From Sipunculus nudus (taxonomy: Eukaryota; Annelida; Sipuncula; Golfingiida; Sipunculidae): a stretch of 64,000 nt of DNA. A model generated the notes under the pieces. That model was not told where the DNA came from. It ran no database searches and worked only from the letters and a program-made list of their open reading frames with translations. Both the position numbers and the translations under genes were made by a program. The DNA lies in the NCBI GenBank assembly GCA_026874595.1, contig CM049322.1:23965400-24029399 (forward strand), read 5' to 3'. Shown one piece after another: positions 1-10,400 of the stretch; position 1 is the stretch's first letter, and each line of letters opens with the position of its first letter.

Positions 1-500
1 AGGTGTTTTGCAACGGAAAAAACTGTCGTAGACCCTTGTCGTTTAATTTTGAACATTTATAAAATTGTTTCAGTGTCGTAGGTTATCCTTTATGTCGGGC
101 CGATCTCGTAGGTCTGTTGTATGATGCCGTACGACTGTGTTACGATTAAACTACGACTTTGGTACGAATTTGTGGTTATCTGAGGCCCTACGACAGCCTA
201 ACGATTGCCGCACGTTCTACCTCCTATGAATGTTCTACCGTTGTAGGTTATTCCTGCAACCGCCGGAGGTTTGTCTTAGGACTATAATTCTTTCATACGA
301 CTGTCGTAGGAAAAACGTACGATTAGACTAGACGGCCTAGACCAATTTTCCCACGACCGTCGTACAACATATATTTTATATGTGAACGCTTTCACGAAAT
401 TATAAAAAAAACTCGCCCAAACCTACGACGGTTCCATCAGAAGTAGCCCTGCTGAAATCGTACGACAGTCAAAATCGTAGGTTGTTTGTGATTTAGACTT
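1..500. repeat. TACGA/TCGTA-rich tract
   Basis: No open exon is recognised. The sequence is crowded with TACGA and its complement TCGTA, often as TACGAC/GTCGTA and in places as the palindromes TCGTACGA or CGTACG. The motif recurs every 20-40 bases without a fixed period, so this is a degenerate motif cluster rather than a tandem array. It fades after about position 485. From 500 to 1005 I see only AT-rich sequence without a convincing first exon for the Ly6-type gene downstream. Confidence 0.5.
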
Positions 501-1005
501 AAACAACAATGATAATGAATGGCAAACGAACAAACTGTTAATTAGGAATTTCAAGGAATTAAATAATGTTTGTAACATTTTTCCTGTTTATGTTCTACTA
601 TCAAAGCAATATGAGACGCCGGTCCGTTAGTGTACATTAGATTAAATTTAGATGACTGATATAAAATATCACAGAGCTGATGGTGGCGTCCCGGGGTTAC
701 TGTCGGTGATAATACTCCGGGTCATTATTGGTTTATGAGTGTTCGCTGCCCACTCACTAAATATGTCTTCAATAAATTACAAAGAAGAAAATACACGCAT
801 AACTTATCATTGTAAATGTAATTTTTAAGATAAGATAGTTCGCCAATGACAAGACGGCCACAGAGGTTTAGCTATATCACTGTATAAAACATGCTCACAT
901 ATATGAGAAGACCCGAACCATAAAACCAGTTTTAAAATCCAGAATTTGATGGAGGTATCAGCTTGACTGTTTCTTTATTTTGTTTATGTGTGTTAGTTGC
1001 TGCAG

Positions 1006-1139
1006 GCCTGCAATGTTACTCGTGCACCGAGGCCAGAACTAATGAAGTGTGCAACGTGCAGGTGGTCACGTGCTCAGGAACTCAGGTCTGCTTCAACATA
1101 GTCGAGAAACAGGAGGCCTGGGGGAAACGATATACCAAG
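1006..1139 (+). CDS. Ly6/uPAR-domain protein, exon encoding N-terminal half of the three-finger domain
   Basis: This exon encodes the start of a Ly6/uPAR (LU, three-finger) domain, opening with the family hallmark LQCYSC and continuing with cysteines in EVC, VVTC and QVC. The 3' end is a strong donor, AAG|GTGAGA, in phase 0. The 5' end is taken at GCTGCAG|GC (phase 1), which matches the usual phase-1 intron just before the LxC motif in Ly6 genes. The T-rich stretch before it also reads as a hydrophobic, signal-peptide-like segment (SLFCLCVLVAAG), so an acceptor near 961 is possible. No in-frame ATG lies between the nearest upstream stop and this exon, so the initiating exon is upstream and not identified. 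Family members are secreted or GPI-anchored adhesion, signalling or receptor-modulating proteins. The ligand is unknown. Confidence 0.8.
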
Positions 1140-2225
1140 GTGAGACCAAAACCTGATACACTACATGACCTCAGTGGGACCTAGCCTGATACATCACATG
1201 ACCTCAGTGAGACCTAGTCTGATACACTACATGACCTCAGTGAGACCTGGTTTGATTCACCACATGACCTCAGGGAGACCTAGCCTGATATACCACATGA
1301 CCCAAGTCATACATAGCCTGATACACCACATGACCTCAGTGATACCTAGCCTGATACACCACATGACCTCAGTGAGACCTAATCTGATACACCACATGAC
1401 CTCAGTCAGACCCAGCCTGATACACCACATGACTCAGTGAGACCTAGCCTGATACCACATGACCCCAGTCAGACAGAGCCTGATACACCACATGACCTCA
1501 GTGATACCTAGCCTGATACACCACACGACTCAGTGAGACCTAGCCTAATACACCACATGACTCAGTGAGACCTAGCCTGATAAACCACATGACCTAAGTG
1601 AGACCTAGCCTGATATACCACATGACCCCAGTCAGACCTAGCCTGATACACCACATGACCTCAGTCAGACAAAGCCTGATACACCACATGACTCAGTGAA
1701 ACCTAGCCTGATAAACCAAATGACCTCAGTGAGACCTAGCCTGATAAACCACATGACCTCAGTGAGACCTAGCCTGATACACCACATGACTCAGTGAAAC
1801 CTAGCCTGATAAACCAAATGACCTCAGTGAGACCTAGCCTGATAAACCACATGACCTCAGTGAGACCTAGCCTGATACACTACATGACCTCCGTGAGACC
1901 TAGCCTGATACACCACATGACCTCATTAAGATCTAGTCTGATATACTACATGACCTCAGTGAGACATAGCCTGATACACCACATGACCTCAGTAAGATCT
2001 AGTCTGATATACTACATGACCTCAGTGAGACCTAGTATAATACACCACATGCCCTCAGTCAGAAATAGCCTGATACACCACACGACCTCAGTCAGACATA
2101 GCCTGATCCACCACATGACCATAGTGAAACCTATCATGGTATACCACATGACCTCAGTGAGACCTAGCCCGATACACCACATGACCTCAGAAAGACCTAG
2201 TCTGATATACCACATTATCTCAGTT
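1140..2225 (+). repeat. 33-bp minisatellite filling the 5' part of the Ly6 intron
   Basis: About 33 tandem copies of a 33-bp unit with the core CCTGATACACCACATGACC followed by TCAGTGAGACCTAG. The array starts at the exon's own donor: the exon ends GATATACCAAG|GTGAGACC, and repeat units read GATATACCACATGACCTCAGTGAGACC, so both flanks of the splice site are shared. Because 33 is a multiple of 3 it leaves long frames open on both strands. These are not genes. Confidence 0.9.
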
Positions 2226-2361
2226 TCTATAAATCTTTCTTTAGCAAACCTATTGTATCACACAAAGCGACTTTTGTGACATTTGCTTGATATTTATCTT
2301 ATGGTATGAAATACACAAAGAAAACTCAGATATCATATGTTTTTCATGTTTAATATATAAT

Positions 2362-2794
2362 TGTTACGAAGACAAATAAATGAGGGGAAAATCCTTGGCC
2401 GCTCCGGGAGTCGAACCCAGGTCGGTGGCGCACAAGTCCGGCGTCCCAACAGCTTCGCTAGAAAAGCATGCTTCACTAGCGAGACAGATCGGTCCGCTTT
2501 TATGTCACCTCGTAACACACCCCCTCTTAAGAGCGTTCTGCTATCAGAACAAGATTAATTTTCCCTAGGAGTCACACTTTGGTGAGCTTATTCCCTGGGC
2601 CACAAAGTTTTATCGTCATCCCGGACGAGCCCCCATTTTGTTACGAAGACAAATAAATGAGGGGGAAATCCTGGGCCGATCCGGGAGTCGAACCCAGGTC
2701 GGTGGCGCACAAGTCCGGCGTACCAACCGCTTCGCTAGAAAAGCATGCTTCACTAGCGAGACAGATCGGTCCGCTTTTATGTCACCCCGTAACA
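2362..2794. mobile_element. TRIM-like element: two 156-bp direct repeats (TG...CA) around a 121-bp centre
   Basis: Two nearly identical 156-bp segments, 2362-2517 and 2639-2794, lie in the same orientation around a 121-bp spacer. Each begins TGTTACGAAG and ends CGTAACA, so it has the TG...CA ends and short inverted termini of LTRs, with no room for coding sequence. Read on the - strand, each repeat contains an A-box-like TAGCGAAGCGGTTGG and a B-box-like GGGTTCGACTCCC with a pairable T-stem (CTGGG/CCCGG), like a pol III promoter. No clear target-site duplication is seen: ATAAT precedes and ATATA follows, next to an AT microsatellite. A tandemly duplicated tRNA-derived SINE is the main alternative. 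Confidence 0.6.
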
Positions 2795-2842
2795 ATATAT
2801 ATATATATATATTTACTCAATATTTGTTGTTTTATTTTACAG

Positions 2843-3067
2843 GGTTGTATGGATACAACTGTTTGTGAAGAGCAGCAACGTCTAAATAACAGGAAGATTT
2901 GCCCTTTTATACCGTCGAAGTGCGTTTACTGTTGCAGTGAAAATTTATGTAATAAGGAAAACGGCGCTCAGCACCACATGGCCAGTGTACTTGGCCTGGT
3001 GGTGGCCTCTGTTTTATCACTGTGCTTTACAGACAGATTCCTAAATGTTCAGTTTAAATTGATTTAG
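2843..3067 (+). CDS. Ly6/uPAR-domain protein, last exon with CC-x3-LCN motif and GPI-type tail
   Basis: The acceptor TTTTATTTTACAG| at 2842 is in phase 0 and joins the exon ending at 1139 without a frame break. The exon encodes GCMDTTVC, then KIC, SKC and the diagnostic CCSENLCN that closes a Ly6/uPAR fold. About ten residues later comes a hydrophobic stretch (MASVLGLVVASVLSLCF) that is typical of a GPI-attachment signal. The preceding ENG is a plausible omega-site region. The stop is TAG at 3065-3067. Joined with the upstream exon, the mature domain carries the expected set of cysteines, about twelve including the CC pair. A short tail, DRFLNVQFKLI, extends beyond the hydrophobic segment. 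That is somewhat long for a GPI signal and leaves open a membrane-anchored form. Confidence 0.85.
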   Translation, partial: GCMDTTVCEEQQRLNNRKICPFIPSKCVYCCSENLCNKENGAQHHMASVLGLVVASVLSLCFTDRFLNVQFKLI

Positions 3068-3088
3068 CTTAACCTTATCAGCCATGTT

Positions 3089-3105
3089 GGGGGGGGGGGG
3101 GGGGG
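3089..3105 (+). repeat. Poly-G tract (17 G)
   Basis: A run of 17 G lies just downstream of the Ly6 stop codon. Similar + strand runs of 13 or more G occur at 5466-5478, 26646-26661, 31240-31254, 40004-40016 and 63286-63302. Confidence 0.95.
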
Positions 3106-3651
3106 AGGGATTTTCCTAGCCCTGGTTAACGTGGATTTTTATTGCTTGTTGTTAGAATCCTGGTGAATCATCAAGCCTATATGCGATCATTGCCGTAGAC
3201 AGTGCCTTCTGTAATATATATTTTTATCTAAGACAGAAGGTAGTATGTATATTGGATGGGTTGGGTTTTGTTTATACTTAGGGGATATAAAACGGATATT
3301 CATGAAAGTTTGTTGAGGATTACGGTTACACCCAAGGAACAGTTTTGGAGGTAATTTTTTAAAGTAATTTATGTCATGTGCTGTTTCCGTTTAAAAGATC
3401 TTTTAACATTGTGAGTTATGAAAATCACTAGTCATTTACTAGTTTATGGGGTGCCTTTGTACTGGCGGGCAGAACTCACCTGTAAGGTAATGAAGGTAGT
3501 GAAGCATAACACATTTCCCTAGGCCTGTATTCATATTTCTCTGCGAGTAGATTCGTTGTCTGTGACTGATGATAGGTCCAGGTGTTCAGATTTTTCATTC
3601 TAGTTGTTATTGTGTGTAAGAACAAGCCAAGGCCCCGCTGGCGGGACCTGA

Positions 3652-3657
3652 AATAAA
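3652..3657 (+). terminator. Candidate polyadenylation signal AATAAA (Ly6 gene)
   Basis: An AATAAA hexamer about 585 bases after the Ly6 stop is the first perfect one in the sense orientation that I notice. The region 3106-3650 shows no further exon. No cleavage site evidence is available. Confidence 0.35.
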
Positions 3658-3818
3658 CCATTTCGTAAAGTTATGTTTACGGTTTGTTACATTATTAAAA
3701 TATTTTTAACACACTGTAAAGATTGTAACAGTGGAAATGCTCATATCCACTCCCACAAAAATAACTTTAAACTCACAAGAAACGATGGTTAGTAGCCCCA
3801 AGATTGTGGCCGGTTCGT

Positions 3819-3819
<1 letters not shown>

Positions 3820-3873
<54 letters not shown>
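3820..3873. repeat. (CA)n(TA)n microsatellite
   Basis: About 17 CA units are followed directly by about 10 TA units. The flanking 3660-4247 region holds no recognisable gene. Confidence 0.95.
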
Positions 3874-4256
3874 GTTGGACAGGCGTAAACGGATTATGCA
3901 CAAGTTCTCATCGAGAATGAATGGTGCGGAAACTGAGCACCTTTCAGACTACCCATGTGGATTATAGATTTGAACTACGCACTCATTGAAAGCAATATTG
4001 ACGTCGTTGATTCATTCAATGTCCTCCAGTTCCCTTCAACTCACGAGACTGCCGGACGCCACAGTCTGAGCCATGGAGAGATCCTCGTATTAGTTGCTTT
4101 AACCATTTGTACAACCCATGTAACAAAATTATTTTTTGCAGTCTTTATATTCAATACACTTATTAATGGATAACGTAAACTCAGATTAAAACTTAAAATT
4201 AATTCCATTTGGCCTTAAGTCAAATGGTGAACCGCAATGAGACAGCTGGCTTAAGG

Positions 4257-4956
4257 GTACGCTCCCGAGGCAGCGGAAATCTTACGCTTCTAAAGAAGCA
4301 ACTGATTTTCACGCTGCCAGCTTGGACCGTTATTTGATATATTTAGACACCAGATGGCGGTTCGTTGTCCGCTGAAAAACACGTGCGTGTGATGTGACAA
4401 GCAGCCAACCAGATGCCAATAAACAAATACTCGACAGGCATCCTGGCTCCGCCCATGGCTGCGCTTCAAGCGCCGATTGAAGACAGTTAACGGTCGAATT
4501 TTAAATCTCCCTCTGAATTCTCGCATCATCGACCGATTTGATTCTGACAGTATGACTGTGTTAGCGTAGCCATGTATCTGCTGTCTGCAGAACTGAAACC
4601 AGCCAGCGAGGTGTGCACGCAGCCTTTGTTGTTACGTTTCGTTTGAATTACAGCTCATCTGCCGGGCATCCTATGTGCCCAAGGCCCAAAGCAAACCACG
4701 TCTGCGGCAATTCTCTCCGAGCCTGTGGCCTGTTCAGACTGTTACCGGGACGATGAGCTGTCACTCAATACGAAATGAACATGATTGGCTCCATGTATTC
4801 CTCGCTTGGCCGTGTCTTCCAGCACAAGGTCTCATCTGGTTGGACGAAAATACAATGCTCCCCTCTGGTGTAGCAATTCAGGATACGAGGTCATAACAAA
4901 CAGCGCTTACCATATAGGCAGTAGGCCTATGGTTAAAGCGCTGTGTAAAGAGCGTA
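4257..4956. mobile_element. MITE-like element, copy 1, with flanking duplication GCTTAAGGG
   Basis: A roughly 700-bp segment beginning GTACGCTC and ending GAGCGTA (inverted termini TACGCTC/GAGCGTA). The host bases GCTTAAGGG at 4249-4257 recur at 4957-4965, a target-site duplication of 8-9 bp. A second copy at 38836-39544 shares about nine tenths of the sequence and has its own duplication, and a 5'-truncated third copy lies at 50806-51111. No transposase is encoded, so it is non-autonomous. An 8-9-bp duplication would suit a hAT- or Mutator-type donor, but the termini are not decisive. Confidence 0.8.
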
Positions 4957-4965
4957 GCTTAAGGG

Positions 4966-6777
4966 GCGTTCCCTCTTCTACCAACTCAGCCCCGTGCCAC
5001 TCTACTGAAGATTGACTGTAGTGAACCAGCTGATTGATGGTTCATAAGTGATCAGAAGCACCACCGTTAGCCTTCTTGTGGCCTAGCGTCGGGGTATCGC
5101 GGGTTTCAAACGTGGATGCACAATGCGGGACCTAAAGCTCATTGGTCTGAACATTCATGGCCCTGTGCCAACCTACTGGTGGCGAAACCCAGCATACTCT
5201 GCCGTAGCAAGCAATGGTTACGTGGAAAGACTGCAGCCTAAACTGAGGTCTTTGTGGAGTGTTATACGTGGCAAATCCTCACTTGATGTTGCGCCTAATC
5301 CTCGTGGAGTGTTTTATGCCTGATCCATATTGCATGTTCATGTCTGTGTCAGATCATCACGGACAAAGCCTGCTCTGTATGTCTCACTTTCCCAGCATGT
5401 TGTGTTTGGTCCTAACAGTACTAAAACCAAGGCCGTAGCTGGGGATTACTGAACTGGGGGTGCCTGGGGGGGGGGGGGACCAAACAAATCAGCCTAGATA
5501 TTCAATATCCTTGTGACATTTTAACACTCAAAACAGGAGAAAAAGTTCACGTATCAATAATATGCTTGGGACGCATGATTAATTAGCATCATTTATTGGT
5601 TATCCTATGACAATTTGAGAAATAACGTCCCCGAGACAGATCTCTGTATATGTATAAATTGTTATCCGTGGATGATAAGTAATAAAACTTAATGTAAGCA
5701 TGACTGACTTTTTTGGTTTATAAAATAACATACACACTGTGATTTTCTAAGCAGAAATTTATTGTCTTGAAAGTTTTTCTCATAATAACATGCACAACTG
5801 GAGGGTGGGACGAGCGCTTATGGCGCCCTCTTGCTACGCCCCTGATAAAGGACAAGGTGTGTATTAACTTGACCTGCCTTTTCAATGTAACACCCGCTGA
5901 CTGTACCTGTTAATAGGAAGCTCTGGCACTCACAGTGCTGTTCTTACCTCTTGATTGTCGATCATCTTGACCAGAGAGGTATCAAGTGTTACAAAACGAA
6001 CTTCTTCATCCCATTATATGAAGTATGTGGATACCATATTCAAATAAATAGGGTTATATATATTTATATCTAAATATCTTACTAAGACATCATTTAACTT
6101 TAAGAAGCGCGTTTTCTATGTTTTCATGGGATTCCGTTCCTGATTTCGTGAGTTATCTTGTAAACAAACACACTCACACACACACACGTACACATACACG
6201 AACGGGAATCAAGGGATAACCTCCTGGAGGGGGCAACAATTGCTTTCTGCGTCAATGTAAGGTCAGTGGAGGCGGGCACCGGTTTACTCAGCATTATTGT
6301 TCAACTTAAAGAATAGTATGGACGTCTTGACATGAATTTCTGTATTGAATTGATAAACGCTACGGCTCCAGACACTGAACAATAATTTGATCAAATTTAT
6401 ATAAGATGTGAAGCACTGTGTAGATTTGATACCGTCTTGTTGGCGTCTCTGTTTCCACTGTTTAAAATATGTTTTCATACATAATGTTATCATTACAAGT
6501 AGGTATGGTTACGCAAGGATATCTGTGTCGTTATATTGGTTTGTGGATACAACACGTTTTAATAAGGTTTGCCTTTGCATTCATGCGCATACACAGTAAA
6601 ATCTTGTCAACTTTCATATATTCACTATATGATCATCTCTGATCTCTGACGTCTTGTGGTTAGCATAAAAGTGTAAAATAAAAACGCTGAACACAAAATT
6701 CATTTTTTAATGTGTAGCGTTATATTAAATTAACAAACACACAATGGACGGCATTGGGTTTCAAAACAATTAGATAA
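4966..6777. other. No recognisable gene
   Basis: Intergenic sequence between the MITE and the 3' end of the SLC22 gene. It contains a 13-G run (5466-5478) and a short CA-rich stretch near 6171-6200. The reading frame at 5123-5323 has no recognisable domain and no splice context, and I do not call it a gene. Confidence 0.6.
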
Positions 6778-6783
6778 TTTATT
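6778..6783 (-). terminator. Candidate polyadenylation signal (AATAAA on - strand) for SLC22 gene
   Basis: TTTATT on the + strand reads AATAAA in the sense of the SLC22 transcript, about 400 bases past its stop codon and just beyond the 42-44-bp array that would form its 3' UTR. Confidence 0.35.
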
Positions 6784-6839
6784 TTATACGCATTAACGAA
6801 TGACGCAGAAGACTTACACATAGATTACACATTTAGAAG

Positions 6840-7125
6840 GTATGACACATATTATACAGGGTTTATATACATGTATTATACATTTAGAAGGGCGTTACCT
6901 ATATTATACAGGGTATATATAATACAAGTAGAAGGGTATTACCTATATAATACAGGGTAAATATTACACCAAGAAGGGTATTACCTGTATAATACAGAGT
7001 ATAAATTACACCGAGAAGGGTATTACCTATACTATACAGGGTATATATTATACACCCGGAAGGGTTTTACCTATATTATACGGGGAATATATTATACATG
7101 TAGATGGGTATTACCTATTTCATAC
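6840..7125 (-). repeat. 42-44-bp minisatellite in the presumed 3' UTR of the SLC22 gene
   Basis: Six or seven copies of a unit with the core GAAGGGTATTACCTATA followed by ATACAGGGTATATATTATACA. The GAAGGG anchors at about 6887, 6931, 6973, 7015, 7059 and 7103 are spaced 44, 42, 42, 44 and 44 bases apart. The array lies 55 bases downstream of the SLC22 stop codon. Confidence 0.85.
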
Positions 7126-7179
7126 ATACGCTCGAGTGTTTTGTGCTTGGACTGTCCTAAGTTTCATGTTACATAAAAA

Positions 7180-7428
7180 TTATAACTGGGTGATATCTTC
7201 GGTTACCATTCCATCATTAGCTATCCCGTTGTGCATTGTTCTTTCAATAACTCCATTCGTTTTTTCTTGTGCATTGTCGTCTGTAGACATGGTCATCCCT
7301 TCCGCCTCGGGTATTGTATCAGGCAACTTCCGGTTCAGCGTTTCCGGAAGAAATAAAGCAAGAACGCCACCTATAAGTGCCGCAGACCCGAATATCACAG
7401 AGGGTAACCAGCTGTACGTGTAGTCTCC
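7180..7428 (-). CDS. SLC22 exon 9, C-terminus
   Basis: The acceptor AATGTTTGCAG|GGA, phase 0. It encodes TM11-TM12 (WLPSVIFGSAALIGGVLALFLPETLN), LPDT and a hydrophilic tail ending ITQL before TAA at 7180-7182. Its first 25-30 bases and the acceptor are repeated about 17 times upstream in the intron. Confidence 0.95.
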   Translation of the reverse strand, partial: GDYTYSWLPSVIFGSAALIGGVLALFLPETLNRKLPDTIPEAEGMTMSTDDNAQEKTNGVIERTMHNGIANDGMVTEDITQL

Positions 7429-10400
7429 CTGCAAACATTAAAAACAGAGTAACCAGCTTTACGTGTATTCTCCCTGAAGACAGTTAAATAGGGTAGCCAG
7501 CATTACGTGTAGTCTCCCTGCAGACAAGAAAAACAGAGTACCAAGCTGTACGTGTAGTCTTCCTACTGGCAAAAAAAACCAAAAAAAACCGAGTAACCAG
7601 CTATACGTTAAGTCTCCTTGCAGACAAGAAAGACAGACCAAGCTGTACGAGTAGTCTCCCTGTAGACAAGAAAACAGAGTAACCAGCTACACGTGTAGTT
7701 TCCCTGCAGACAAGAAAACAGAGTAACCAGCTACACGTGTAGTTTCCCTGTAGACAAGAAAACAGAGTAACCAGCTACACGTGTAGTTTCCCTGTAGACA
7801 AGAAAACAGAGTAACCAGCTACACGTGTAGTTTCCCTGTAGACAAGAAAACAGAGTAACCAGCTACACGTGTAGTCTTCCTGCAGACAAAAAAACAGAGT
7901 AACCAGCTACACGTGTAGTCTTCCTGTAGACAAGAAAACAGAGTAACCAGCTACACGTGTATTTTACCTGTAGACAAGAAAACAGAGTAACCAGCTACAC
8001 GTGAAGTCTTCCTGCAGACACGAAAACAGAGTAACCAGCTACACGTGTAGTCTTCCTGTAGACAAGAAAACAGAGTAACCAGCTATACGTGTAGTCACGT
8101 ACCCTACAGACAAGAAAAAATAGGGTAACCAACTACAAGTGTAGTCTGCCTGCAGACAAGAAAACATAGTTATTACCAACTGTACGTGTAGTCTCCTTGA
8201 AGATAAGAAATCATATTATGACCAGCCATTAATACCCATAAAATAAAACAAATGGTGAATAAAACATATGACTTATTGTACAGAAAACAAAATTATATAA
8301 ATATACAACACAAAATTTGTGTAACAAATATTGCTGCTTTGTATGTAAGCATAATGTCATGTCATTATGTCGTGTCATATGTCATTGTGTCTGCCATACA
8401 AATCGTGAAGTCACTAACCGTAAAAATTCACATTGTTCCATGGGACGGCCGGCAGAGACAACAACGACGAGAGGTTTGATTGTGAAATTGACATTAACAT
8501 AAACGGATTCATGTAGGTATCAAAGCTTTGACAAACTTACGATATATCCTCGCGCAGGATTACTAAGGGGGATGCCGATAGAAAAAAAGTTGCTCACCAG
8601 AGTATTAATCTGCGGGGCAATCACAGACCCTACCCGTGCCCAAAATGCGCATGCGCCAACTCCAATGTTCCTGTAAATACAATATGAATTTGTGTATACT
8701 TATACGTATATGCCTTTTATATTCTACAATCAAATATTATTCTTTCTATTTGATCAAAAAGGGCTGATAACACACTTTAAATGTATTATCACATGTCAGA
8801 TCAGCCGGCCAGATCCTTATCTTCGTCTTGATTTACAGATTTACAGGTACATGTACACCTGGTTATGTAGTATTCTTTATGACCACAAAAGTGTTACTTT
8901 GTATTATGATACAGAAATGTTAAGATTTACTGGATATAAACACGACTAACCTGACCACAGTGGGATAGACTTCTGACGCGTACAGAAATAAAACACTGAA
9001 TGACCCGGCCATGCTCGCTTTACCAATCCATGCTAGTGCAGTGGGTAACCACGAGATGTCACCACCCGTTTCTGCAGTTAAGAAAAAAGAACAAAAATCA
9101 TATATATATATATATTACTGGCTACATGAGTCCAAGCTAGGAGCCTTAATAATAAAGAACGCAATCGTTAACAGGGCTCGAAATTGAAGGAAATTTCCTA
9201 CCGGCAGGGCAGAAAATTTACTGGCCCTCCACCAATGTTACCGGACCTCATTAAACTGTTAAATTGTGCCTTTAAATATATTTACTTCTTGTATTATACG
9301 GCTTTGTATAAAGTGTGCTATTTGTACAAACAATAAAGCATTTTGTTCAATGCAGATGGAAACAAGGTTCGATCATTTAATTATACTTAGCTTTCCCCAA
9401 ACATATCAACGAAAAACCTTTCACGTCACAGTCATGTCTTTATATATCCGTGGTCTTATTCATTTTGGGGCCATATTTTATTTAAGTTTGTTTGTGCAGT
9501 GCGTCGAAACCTCATATTGAATACTTGCGGCGTCACACCAGCGATCATGTAATAATAACTTTTGCGAACTCAAATTAGATCAAATTTATTCCTTTTTTTT
9601 TACTTTTCATTTTTAAAGAAGCAGACCTTACAAATATCTAAGATTTTCAAACATGTTATTTTCGAAGACGGAATTAAGACTGCCATTGTGTTTTTACCGG
9701 CCAAAAGGGGCTGGCACTGGACAGATTTTATCGACCCTTCCAAAAACTGTCGAAAAATGCCCTCAGTAATTTCGAGCCCTGAGTTATAGTAATAAAGATA
9801 TGAGGATAATGGTTTCTGACCTGTGACTTTAGGTATGAGACCGGAGGCTAAACACGCGGCACCTCCGATCATGAAGTACACAGAGAGAGGCTTCCTACGA
9901 CCAAACCTGTCAACGACACGAGGTATACAGAGTTGAGAGAGACAGACAGAGACAGAGAGGGAGAGAGAGAATTATGTTAACGTTTTGTGATGTTTCAATG
10001 CGCTCATCATTCATCTGATATTACGGCCTGGTGGTGTTTTTATTGATAATCCGGAATTCACGTTAATTATAACAAAAATATTAACAGTTAAATCTAATCA
10101 GTCTGATGTCTCACCTGCTGAGGATTAAGATGCCCACCGGGTAGATTGGGAACTCGCCTGCTGAAGATTAAGATGCCCGCCGGGTACATCGGGAACTCAC
10201 CTGCTGAGGTTTAAGATGCCCGCCGGGTAGATTGGAAACTCACCTGTTGAGGATTAAGATGCCCACCGGGTAGATTGGGAACTCGCCTGCTGAAGATTAA
10301 GATGCCCGCCGGGTACATCGGGAACTCACCTGCTGAGGTTTAAGATGCCCGCCGGGTACATCGGGAACTCAACTGCTGCGGATTAAGATGCCCGTCCGGT

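Noticed and set aside
963-1005. Ly6 start at a TTG codon preceding SLFCLCVLVAAG
   Set aside because: No ATG in this frame. The stretch is more likely a polypyrimidine tract, though an upstream acceptor that includes it cannot be excluded.
1165-2279. Open frames of 91 and 161 codons with an 11-residue repeat (TSVRPSLIHHM)
   Set aside because: The 33-bp intronic minisatellite has a period divisible by 3, so open frames are automatic on both strands. It lies between the Ly6 donor and acceptor.
2395-2470. tRNA gene on the - strand
   Set aside because: A and B boxes and the T-stem are present, but the acceptor stem and anticodon arm do not pair, and the same sequence recurs in the second repeat.
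5055-5120. tRNA-derived SINE head (GTGGCCTAGCGTCGG ... GGTTTCAAACG)
   Set aside because: The A-like and B-like boxes are far too close together for a pol III tRNA promoter, and no second copy was seen.
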